Assembly (NCBI GenBank): GCA_902795845.1
Contig: CADBMU010000034.1
Span: 1-5,286, forward strand
Source: an uncultured Erysipelotrichaceae bacterium
GTDB lineage: Bacteria; Bacillota_I; Bacilli_A; RF39; UBA660
Length of the DNA: 5,286 nt
Direction of reading: 5' to 3'
Below the pieces are notes generated by a model. That model was not told where the DNA came from. It ran no database searches and worked only from the letters and a program-made list of their open reading frames with translations. Made by a program: the position numbers and the translations under genes. Positions within the stretch are counted from its first letter, which is position 1. Every line of letters begins with the position of its first letter. Positions 1 to 5,286 of this stretch are shown here, one piece after another.

Positions 1-21
1 TCTATAAATATTCTTTATCAT
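1..21 (-). CDS. Possible start of a divergent gene (partial, cut by the window edge)
   Basis: On the minus strand an ATG at 21-19 opens a frame reading M-I-K-N-I-Y-R before the window ends. Eight bases upstream of the ATG lies a purine-rich GAAAGAGGG (minus strand, 38-30), a fair Shine-Dalgarno. Further upstream is an extended -10 promoter on the same strand, and an in-frame TGA at 39-37 limits the start to this ATG. The order promoter, ribosome site, ATG is the main support. Seven codons are too few to identify the product. The alternative is that a + strand gene ends here: the frame from position 3 stays open to a TAA at 60-62. The sequence cannot exclude that. Confidence 0.38.
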
Positions 22-50
22 TTTTAAAACCCTCTTTCAAATTGCTAAAT

Positions 51-79
51 AGAATACCATAATTATGTAAAAAATGCAA
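51..79 (-). promoter_or_regulatory. Candidate extended -10 promoter for the leftward gene
   Basis: On the minus strand TATTCT (56-51) is preceded directly by TGG (59-57), giving an extended -10 of the TGn type. A weak -35, TTGCAT (79-74), sits 17 bp upstream. The predicted start point is near 44, so the leader would be about 23 nt and would begin shortly before the ribosome site at 38-30. It lies back to back with the priA promoter, with its -35 about 9 bp from the priA -10. Confidence 0.4.
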
Positions 80-84
80 ATAAA

Positions 85-93
85 TGATATAAT
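85..93 (+). promoter_or_regulatory. Extended -10 promoter for priA
   Basis: TATAAT at 88-93 is a perfect -10 hexamer, and TG at 85-86 makes a perfect extended -10 (TGnTATAAT). No good -35 is present at 17 bp; the bases at 65-70 match TTGACA poorly, as is common for extended -10 promoters. The predicted transcript start is near 100, only about 17 nt before the start codon. Confidence 0.7.
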
Positions 94-101
94 ATCCTTA
101 G

Positions 102-110
102 AAAGGAAGG
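102..110 (+). promoter_or_regulatory. Ribosome binding site that fixes the priA start
   Basis: AAAGGAAGG lies 6 nt before ATG 117 but only 3 nt before the in-frame TTG at 114. The spacing favours ATG 117, which also removes the odd second methionine. Confidence 0.75.
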
Positions 111-116
111 ATTTTG

Positions 117-2288
117 ATGTATGCAAATGTTTTGGTAGAATTAAAAAGCAAGAATATTACTGGTACATATACGTATAAAATAATTGAACCTTGTTTTGTA
201 GGGTGTAGAGTATTAGTTGAATTTGGTCATCAAAAATTAGAAGGTTTTGTTTTAAAAATTACCAATGAAGCTATTGATTATGAAGTAAAAGATATTATAA
301 AAGTTATTGATGAAAAACCAGTATTAAATGAAGAATTACTTGCTTTAGGGAAATATATATCTACAAAAACATTGTGTAGTTTAATAAGTGCTTATGAATG
401 TATGTTACCAACAGCATTAAAAGCAAAAAATGGTACAAATATTAATAAGAAAGAAGTAAAATATTTAGAATTAAATATTCCTTTTGAACAAGCTTTACAA
501 AATTGTAAAAATAATAGCCAAGTAAATATTATTAATTTAATAGAGAAGTGTAAAAGATTAGAAAAAAAAGAAGCAATAAAAATATCTAGTTCTTCTACAA
601 ACACACTGTTAAAAAATAATTTGATAAAAGAAATAGCTCTAGAAAGTTATAGATATACAAAAGATGTAAAAGAAATATCGAAGAAATTGCCTTTAACAGT
701 TGAACAGCAAAATGCCTACAAAGAAATAGAAAAATCTTTAAATATAAATAATACAATCCTTCTTCATGGAATTACAGGAAGTGGTAAAACAGAAGTTTAC
801 ATGCAAATAATAGATAAAGTAATTAGCAATAATAAAGAAGCAATAATGTTAGTTCCTGAAATTAGTTTGACACCCCAATTTGTTAATAAATTTATATCTA
901 GGTTTGGTAATAAAGTGGCTATTTTACATAGTGGACTTTCAAATGGTGAAAAATATGATGAATGGCGAAAAATAGAGAGAAAAGAAGTAAGTATTGTTAT
1001 AGGTACTAGAAGTGCTATTTTTGCACCATTTACTAATATTGGAATTATCATAATTGATGAAGAACACTCTGATACCTACAAACAAGACAATGTACCAAGA
1101 TATAATGCTAAAGATATAGCCGATTTTAGATGTAAATATTATAATTGTCCTTTAGTACTTGGAAGTGCAACTCCTGATTTAATAGACCTTGCAAAAGCAA
1201 GAAAAGGTATCTATAAATTAATAGAGATGAAAAATAGGGTAGGAAGTGCAACTTTACCTGATTGTTTTATCGTCGATATGAAAGAAGAAATGAAAAAAAG
1301 AAATCCTGTAATTTCTGAATTATTGCAAGAAAAAATTCAAGATCGATTAGATAAAAATGAACAAATTATTTTACTCTTAAATAGAAGAGGTTTTTCGACA
1401 TTTATTTCTTGCTCTGAATGTGGTTATGTTTTTAAATGCCCACATTGTGACATTACTCTTACTTATCATAAATCTTCTAATATGTTAAGGTGTCATTATT
1501 GCAATTATGCTATTTATAAAAAAGATAAGTGCCCTAATTGTAATAATTCTGATTTAACTTTTTTAGGACTTGGAACTGAAAAATTAGAGCGTGAGATAGC
1601 AAAAAAATTCCCTGATGCTGCCATCGTAAGAATGGATACTGATACAACATCTAGAAAAGGAATGCATGAAAAAATAATTGAAGATTTTCAAAGTCATCGA
1701 TATGATATTTTACTTGGTACCCAAATGATAAGTAAAGGACTAGATTTTCCTCTTGTTACTCTAGTAGGGGTAATAAATGCAGACACTACATTAAATATTC
1801 CTGATTTTAAAGCTAATCAAAGAACCTTTGAACTTTTATATCAAACTAGTGGAAGAGCGGGTAGAAGTGATAAAAAGGGAGAAGTAATTCTACAAACGTT
1901 TAATCCTGATAATTATACACTTAAATGTGTTGTAGAAAATAATTTTGAAAAATTTTATCAATATGAAATGGATATTAGAAGAAAATTAAAATATCCTCCG
2001 TATTATTATTTAGTAAATCTTAAAGTAGCTAGTAAATTTTATGAAAATGCTAGTAAGGAAGCTATCAATGTAGCAAATTATTTAAGAAATAATTTAGATA
2101 GTTCTACAATTGTTTTGGGACCTAGTACAGCAGCAGTTTTTAAAACTAATAATATTTATCGTTTTCAAATAATAATTAAATATAGAAAAGATAATAATTT
2201 AATGAGGTCTTTACTAGAATTACAAAATTTATTTAAGATAAATTCTAAAGTTAATTTAGAAATTGATATTAACCCTAGTAGAATTTAA
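117..2288 (+). CDS. priA: Primosomal protein N' (PriA), replication-restart helicase
   Basis: PriA is a cytoplasmic 3'-to-5' DNA helicase that recognises stalled forks and D-loops and reloads the replicative helicase. The 723-residue product (ATG 117) is near the usual length (about 730 in E. coli, about 800 in B. subtilis). Residues 1 to about 105 form the fork-binding domain, and a diverged winged-helix region follows. The helicase core shows Walker A GITGSGKTE (218-226), Walker B DEEH (314-317) followed by the aromatic-rich loop region, SAT (350-352), LNRRG (421-425), motif V GTQMISKG (534-541) and motif VI GRAGR (579-583). Four zinc-binding pairs are complete: C432/C435, C441/C444, C459/C462 and C472/C475. 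The C-terminal domain holds the usual YPPY segment and ends in NPSRI, like other PriA tails. An extended -10 promoter and a strong ribosome site lie directly upstream. No terminator follows, so some read-through into the next gene is possible. Nothing looks broken. Confidence 0.98.
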   Translation: MYANVLVELKSKNITGTYTYKIIEPCFVGCRVLVEFGHQKLEGFVLKITNEAIDYEVKDIIKVIDEKPVLNEELLALGKYISTKTLCSLISAYECMLPTALKAKNGTNINKKEVKYLELNIPFEQALQNCKNNSQVNIINLIEKCKRLEKKEAIKISSSSTNTLLKNNLIKEIALESYRYTKDVKEISKKLPLTVEQQNAYKEIEKSLNINNTILLHGITGSGKTEVYMQIIDKVISNNKEAIMLVPEISLTPQFVNKFISRFGNKVAILHSGLSNGEKYDEWRKIERKEVSIVIGTRSAIFAPFTNIGIIIIDEEHSDTYKQDNVPRYNAKDIADFRCKYYNCPLVLGSATPDLIDLAKARKGIYKLIEMKNRVGSATLPDCFIVDMKEEMKKRNPVISELLQEKIQDRLDKNEQIILLLNRRGFSTFISCSECGYVFKCPHCDITLTYHKSSNMLRCHYCNYAIYKKDKCPNCNNSDLTFLGLGTEKLEREIAKKFPDAAIVRMDTDTTSRKGMHEKIIEDFQSHRYDILLGTQMISKGLDFPLVTLVGVINADTTLNIPDFKANQRTFELLYQTSGRAGRSDKKGEVILQTFNPDNYTLKCVVENNFEKFYQYEMDIRRKLKYPPYYYLVNLKVASKFYENASKEAINVANYLRNNLDSSTIVLGPSTAAVFKTNNIYRFQIIIKYRKDNNLMRSLLELQNLFKINSKVNLEIDINPSRI

Positions 2289-2312
2289 AATGTAAACTAA
2301 GTAAAATAATAA

Positions 2313-2341
2313 TTGATAATTAAATATTTAAGTGCTAATCT
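2313..2341 (+). promoter_or_regulatory. Candidate promoter for the surface-protein gene
   Basis: TTGATA (2313-2318) resembles a -35, and TAATCT (2336-2341) lies exactly 17 bp downstream with TG at 2333-2334, an extended -10 arrangement. The -10 hexamer itself matches the consensus at only three positions. The predicted start, near 2348, coincides with the first base of the AGGAG ribosome site. The rest of the 74-bp spacer after priA shows no terminator. It contains an all-A/T 12-bp palindrome at 2320-2331, which is probably chance. Confidence 0.4.
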
Positions 2342-2362
2342 TTTAATAGGAGTTGATAAAAA

Positions 2363-3607
2363 GTGGAAAATAAATCAAAAAAAATAATATCTATTTTAAG
2401 TACAATAATTATAATGCTTCTCGTAAGTTTAGGAATGACATATTCTTATTTTGTTGCAAAAATAAAAGAAAATAATAAAACCGAAACAGTATTAAAAGCC
2501 GGAAATTTAGAATTAATATTTACAGGAACACAAGAAATAAATGCTGATAATATTTATCCTGGTCAAACGTTTACTAAGACATTTAGTGTTGAAAATCCTA
2601 ATGATGTTAATATGAAATTTAACATTTATTTAGAAAATGTAAATAATACTTTTGAAAAAGATCTAGTTTATTTACTAAAAGCAAATGATGAAGATATTAC
2701 TGATACAAGAATATTACCAAAAACTAGAGAAGGAAAAACATACATTTTATATGACTTAGAAATTAATGCTAATGAAAAAATTGATTATAGTTTAGAAATT
2801 ACTTTTGTTAATAAAGACGAACTTCAAAATACTCAAGGAGCATCTTTTAATGCAACTTTAGGTATTGATAACGAAAACTCTGATAAAGTTGCAACGAAAA
2901 ATGATAAAATAATTAATGCATTTGAATATAATAATGACACTTCATCAGCAACTTACTGCGTTAATGGAACAGAAGAGACTTGCAAAAAATCAACTTGTTA
3001 TAGAAATCTAGATACAAATAGTTGTGCTGCTGGAACAATTGTAATTTATGCTGTAAATGAAGACAGTGAACTTGCATTTAATGTATTATTTGATGATGGT
3101 GAAACTATGAGAATTCAACAAATCAATAAAACAACAGGTTATACTGCATGGTCAAGTACAAATAATTCTAGTAATACTAGTGGTCCATATGGTGTATTAA
3201 ATTTATTAGAAACAAGTACTTCAAATTGGGATAATGTTCCTAAAATATCATATAATTTAGGTACAACGGTATTTGCTACTAACAAATATACAGCATGTTC
3301 AAGTTATAATGTTTGCTCAAGTAATCAATATAATTTAGAAAAAACCAATGTTTCAGCAAGAATAATAACAGTTCAAGAAGCTGCTAAATTAGGATGCAGT
3401 GAAACAGCCTCATCATGTCCTTCGTGGTTAACTAATGGTGATAATATTTGGACATCTAATGCTAGTTCTTCAAATGCTACGAATGCATGGCGTATAGATA
3501 GCACAAACAAATTAGGAAATATCTTATCTGGATGTGATGGATTTTACAATAATAATTGTGGCAGTCAAACATTTGGAAAAGCTGTTATAGAAATAGAAAA
3601 AATGTAA
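2363..3607 (+). CDS. TasA/camelysin-like exported surface protein with a cysteine-rich C-terminal domain
   Basis: The 414-residue protein starts at GTG 2363, 10 nt after AGGAG (2348-2352). It opens with a lysine-rich tip and a hydrophobic segment (8-24) leading into GMTYSYF (24-30), which resembles the SipW-type signal peptides of TasA and camelysin. Residues about 40-190 follow the TasA pattern: an AGNLEL strand (46-51), then IYPGQTFTKTFSVEN (64-78), comparable to the KPGD...F.F.N stretch of TasA. This suggests a beta-sandwich that may polymerise or sit in the envelope. Residues about 195-414 form a second domain with all ten cysteines, in close pairs: 199/207, 212/221, 312/318, 345/352, 391/399. 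Its end (TSNASSSNATNAWRID, then KAVIEIEK) resembles a C-terminal domain, loosely like DUF6273, that I recall in gut Firmicutes surface proteins; that link is from memory. No sortase motif or SipW gene is in the window. The gene lies between priA and fmt and has its own terminator. The exact function is unknown. Confidence 0.75.
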   Translation: MENKSKKIISILSTIIIMLLVSLGMTYSYFVAKIKENNKTETVLKAGNLELIFTGTQEINADNIYPGQTFTKTFSVENPNDVNMKFNIYLENVNNTFEKDLVYLLKANDEDITDTRILPKTREGKTYILYDLEINANEKIDYSLEITFVNKDELQNTQGASFNATLGIDNENSDKVATKNDKIINAFEYNNDTSSATYCVNGTEETCKKSTCYRNLDTNSCAAGTIVIYAVNEDSELAFNVLFDDGETMRIQQINKTTGYTAWSSTNNSSNTSGPYGVLNLLETSTSNWDNVPKISYNLGTTVFATNKYTACSSYNVCSSNQYNLEKTNVSARIITVQEAAKLGCSETASSCPSWLTNGDNIWTSNASSSNATNAWRIDSTNKLGNILSGCDGFYNNNCGSQTFGKAVIEIEKM

Positions 3608-3637
3608 AATTGATTAAAATTTTTAATCAATTTTTTT
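3606..3637 (+). terminator. Rho-independent terminator after the surface-protein gene
   Basis: A 13-bp hairpin pairs 3606-3618 with 3622-3634 around a 3-nt loop, and the downstream arm runs into seven consecutive T (3631-3637). The core stem is 9 bp (3610-3618 with 3622-3630). It has a single G-C pair (G3612-C3628), so it is weak by usual standards but typical for such an AT-rich genome. Its left edge overlaps the last two bases of the stop codon. Four A before the stem could let it work weakly on the minus strand as well. Confidence 0.72.
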
Positions 3638-3648
3638 ATGGAAAAGTA

Positions 3649-3677
3649 ATGATTTTTTAAATTTTCTTTGTTACAAT
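3649..3677 (+). promoter_or_regulatory. Extended -10 promoter for fmt
   Basis: TACAAT at 3672-3677 differs from TATAAT at one position and is preceded by TGt (3669-3671), a good extended -10. The -35 position at 17 bp spacing (ATGATT, 3649-3654) is weak. The predicted start near 3684 gives a leader of only about 10 nt. It lies just after the terminator, so fmt probably has its own transcription unit. Confidence 0.6.
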
Positions 3678-3683
3678 AATATT

Positions 3684-3689
3684 GGTGAT
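3684..3689 (+). promoter_or_regulatory. GGTGAT-type ribosome binding site of fmt
   Basis: GGTGAT pairs with the ATCACC part of the 16S rRNA 3' end rather than with the usual CCTCC core. It lies 4 nt before ATG 3694, which matches the normal alignment because this is the distal half of AGGAGGTGAT. It decides the start: the in-frame TTG 3682 and GTG 3685 overlap this site and have no ribosome site of their own. Confidence 0.6.
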
Positions 3690-3693
3690 AAAA

Positions 3694-4629
3694 ATGAATA
3701 ATGTTAAAATAGTTTTTATGGGAACGCCTGATTTTGCGTGTAATGTTTTACAAGGTTTAATAAATAATGATTACAATGTATCTTTAGTTGTTAGTCAGCC
3801 TGATAAATATGTTGGTAGAAAACATATTTTAACAAATACTCCAGTTAAACAATTAGCAATTAATAATAATATTGGAGTATTTCAACCAGAAAAAATCAAA
3901 AATGATTATCAAAAAATAGTAGACATTAATCCAGATTTAATTATTACCTGTGCTTATGGACAAATAATACCTGAAGAATTAATTAATTTACCAAGACTTG
4001 GTTGTATTAACGTTCATGCTTCACTATTACCTAAGTATCGTGGTGGTGCTCCAATACACTGGGCTAAAATAAATGGTGAAGAAAAAACTGGTGTGACAAT
4101 AATGTATATGGATAAAAATATGGACACAGGAGATATTATTTCTTTTAAAGAAATTCCTATATTAGATGAAGATACCGCAGAAAGTTTATTTGATAAGCTT
4201 TCTATTCTTGGCGCAAATCTTTTAATAGAAACTTTACCAAGTATTATTAGTAAAACCAATAAAAGAATTAAACAAAATGACAGTGAAGCAACAATTGCAC
4301 ATAATATTAAAAGAGAAGATGAAAGAATTAATTTTGATGATTATGGTGTAAATATAATTAATAAAATCCGTGGTTTATATTCTTGGCCACTTGCTAACAT
4401 GGAAATTGATGGAATTGAATATAAAATATTAAATGCTGAATTTGAAGATAAAAAAATAAATAGTGTAAGTACAATTGTAGAAATAGATAAAAATAAATTT
4501 GGAATATCTTGTAAAGATGGAGTTATTTATATAACAAATATAAAACCTTTTGGTAAAAAAGCAATGGATATAAAATCATTTTTAAATGGTATAAATAAAG
4601 AAGATTATAAAAATAGAAAGGTAAATTAA
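3694..4629 (+). CDS. fmt: Methionyl-tRNA formyltransferase
   Basis: Fmt transfers a formyl group from 10-formyltetrahydrofolate to Met-tRNAfMet, making the initiator for bacterial translation. The 311-residue product (E. coli about 315) begins with the family signature KIVFMGTPDFA (5-15). The Rossmann-like catalytic domain carries the expected triad Asn106, His108 and Asp144, with NVHASLLPKYRGG at 106-118 and MDTGD at 143-147. The C-terminal tRNA-binding domain begins near residue 205 and shows INFD and then SWPLA, in place of the usual PWP motif. ATG 3694 is preferred over TTG 3682 because it matches the family N-terminus and the ribosome site. In many Firmicutes fmt follows priA and def directly; here def is missing and a surface-protein gene intervenes. 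The stop is one base before the next ATG, so the downstream gene is very likely in the same transcript. Confidence 0.98.
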   Translation: MNNVKIVFMGTPDFACNVLQGLINNDYNVSLVVSQPDKYVGRKHILTNTPVKQLAINNNIGVFQPEKIKNDYQKIVDINPDLIITCAYGQIIPEELINLPRLGCINVHASLLPKYRGGAPIHWAKINGEEKTGVTIMYMDKNMDTGDIISFKEIPILDEDTAESLFDKLSILGANLLIETLPSIISKTNKRIKQNDSEATIAHNIKREDERINFDDYGVNIINKIRGLYSWPLANMEIDGIEYKILNAEFEDKKINSVSTIVEIDKNKFGISCKDGVIYITNIKPFGKKAMDIKSFLNGINKEDYKNRKVN

Positions 4630-4630
4630 T

Positions 4631-5284
4631 ATGAAAGAAAATGATAATAAAAAATCATTAAAAGAAATGTGGAAAGATCCCCAAAAGAAAGCAATAATTA
4701 AATTAGGATTATGGTTTGTATTTTTTGCTCTTACTTTTCTATTTTTATCAGTAGCATCACTTTTTTCTAAGCATAATAATCTTAATAATAACAATAATGA
4801 AAATAATCAAAATAATCAAAATAATCAAGAAGAAAAAGTTGAAGCTAATGTTCCAAAAATGTTAGAAAAATTATTAAATAGTAATTATAGTTATGAAATA
4901 AAAATAACTGGTGATAATGAAACAAAAACCTTATCTGGAGCAGTTAATGATAAAATCACCAGTGGCTTTATAGAAACTAATGGTAACATTATTAAATATA
5001 GCTATCATGATGAAAAATATTTTCAAATAAATCAAAATGAAGAAATAGAAAATAATGAATTATTAACTGAAGAGCAAAAAGATAATATAAATTTGCATAA
5101 TATTTTGGATGATGTAAATAACTATGAAGCAAATAATAAAATATTAAAAGAAGAAAATATTTATAATTATGATATTAATGATACTTATAAAATAAAAATA
5201 AGCATTAATGATAATAATATTAATTATATTTATGTTTTGAATAATAATATTTCTTATGAAATGAATTTTAAAATAATAATATAA
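4631..5284 (+). CDS. Single-pass membrane protein of unknown function with an Asn-rich linker
   Basis: I do not recognise a family. The 217-residue product begins with a charged cytoplasmic segment (1-20, including KEMWKDPQKK). One transmembrane helix follows at about 22-45, with lysines on the N-terminal side predicting an N-in, C-out topology. Residues 49-66 are a low-complexity Asn/Gln linker with three NNQ repeats. The remaining 150 residues are polar and probably extracytoplasmic, with alternating beta-like stretches (YSYEIKITG, TYKIKISIND, YIYVLNNNISYEM). There are no cysteines, and about a fifth of residues are asparagine. The ATG is 1 nt after the fmt stop and 9 nt after AAAGG (4617-4621), at the end of fmt, so translation is probably coupled. 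The stop codon lies 2 bp inside the window edge and the gene looks complete. It could be an envelope or lipoprotein-like sensor, but nothing here proves that. Confidence 0.8.
   Translation: MKENDNKKSLKEMWKDPQKKAIIKLGLWFVFFALTFLFLSVASLFSKHNNLNNNNNENNQNNQNNQEEKVEANVPKMLEKLLNSNYSYEIKITGDNETKTLSGAVNDKITSGFIETNGNIIKYSYHDEKYFQINQNEEIENNELLTEEQKDNINLHNILDDVNNYEANNKILKEENIYNYDINDTYKIKISINDNNINYIYVLNNNISYEMNFKIII
4800..4828 (+). repeat. Three 9-bp tandem repeats encoding NNQ units
   Basis: The unit AAAATAATC occurs three times without mismatch (4800-4808, 4809-4817, 4818-4826) and is followed by the first two bases of a fourth. In the membrane-protein frame it reads NNQ three times (residues 58-66). 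Because the period is a multiple of three, slippage would change linker length without shifting the frame. It continues a looser AAT-rich tract that starts near 4774. Confidence 0.85.
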
Positions 5285-5286
5285 AA

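Noticed and set aside
3..62. Tail of a + strand gene ending at TAA 60-62
   Set aside because: Nineteen open codons prove little, and the minus-strand promoter, ribosome site and ATG fit better together. It is not fully excluded.
114..116. TTG as the priA start
   Set aside because: It is only 3 nt from the ribosome site, whereas ATG 117 has 6 nt spacing and is a stronger start codon.
392..604. Minus-strand open frame of 70 codons inside priA
   Set aside because: It lies fully within a gene with strong family motifs, is a low-complexity F/L/I-rich shadow of Lys/Asn codons, and resembles nothing.
797..1051. Minus-strand open frame of 84 codons inside priA
   Set aside because: It is antisense to the helicase core between Walker A and Walker B; its hydrophobic composition is what AT-rich antisense frames produce.
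2320..2331. 12-bp perfect palindrome (TTAAATATTTAA) before the surface-protein gene
   Set aside because: It is all A/T with no loop or T-tail and no second copy nearby; such palindromes are expected by chance in DNA this AT-rich.
3682..3684. TTG as the fmt start
   Set aside because: It overlaps the GGTGAT ribosome site and the predicted transcript start, and adds four residues not usual for Fmt.
4014..4259. Minus-strand open frame of 81 codons inside fmt
   Set aside because: It overlaps the catalytic region of fmt in antisense and has no family features.
4582..4794. Minus-strand open frame of 70 codons across the fmt/membrane-protein junction
   Set aside because: It is antisense to two well-supported genes, and its F/I/S-rich end is the reverse of the Asn-rich linker.
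4800..4828. CRISPR-like array
   Set aside because: The 9-bp units have no spacers and are simply in-frame NNQ codons.

Overview
This is a 5.3 kb, very AT-rich piece of bacterial chromosome. It carries four complete protein genes on the + strand and probably the first codons of a divergent gene at the left edge. All four stop codons are TAA, and all ten tryptophans in the four proteins are TGG with no in-frame TGA. This points to the standard bacterial code (table 11), not the mycoplasma code, despite the low GC. Gene content and protein style suggest an uncultured, low-GC Bacillota of the RF39 or small-genome Bacilli kind often seen in gut samples. That placement is inference from style; there is no rRNA or other marker here.

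Layout: (1) 1-116 is a control region with two extended -10 promoters facing apart, one for a leftward gene of which only about seven codons are visible and one for priA. (2) 117-2288 is priA, the replication-restart helicase, with all helicase motifs and all eight zinc-binding cysteines. (3) 2289-2362 is a short spacer with a candidate promoter and no terminator. (4) 2363-3607 is an exported TasA/camelysin-like surface protein with a cysteine-paired C-terminal domain, followed by an intrinsic terminator. (5) 3638-3693 carries an extended -10 promoter and a GGTGAT ribosome site. (6) 3694-4629 is fmt, Met-tRNA formyltransferase, with an intact catalytic triad. (7) 4631-5284 is a single-pass membrane protein of unknown function with an asparagine-rich linker, coupled to fmt by a 1-nt gap.

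How it fits together: priA and fmt are housekeeping genes that lie close together in many Firmicutes, often as priA-def-fmt-rsmB. Here the middle position holds a surface-protein gene with its own candidate promoter and a terminator behind it, and def is absent. fmt then restarts transcription and probably carries the membrane-protein gene as a second cistron. A shared feature of the window is compactness: each promoter's predicted start point falls at, or just before, the Shine-Dalgarno, giving predicted leaders of about 10-23 nt.

I found no CRISPR array, tRNA, rRNA, insertion sequence or clear new multi-gene system. The least explained parts are the surface protein's C-terminal domain and the membrane protein after fmt.
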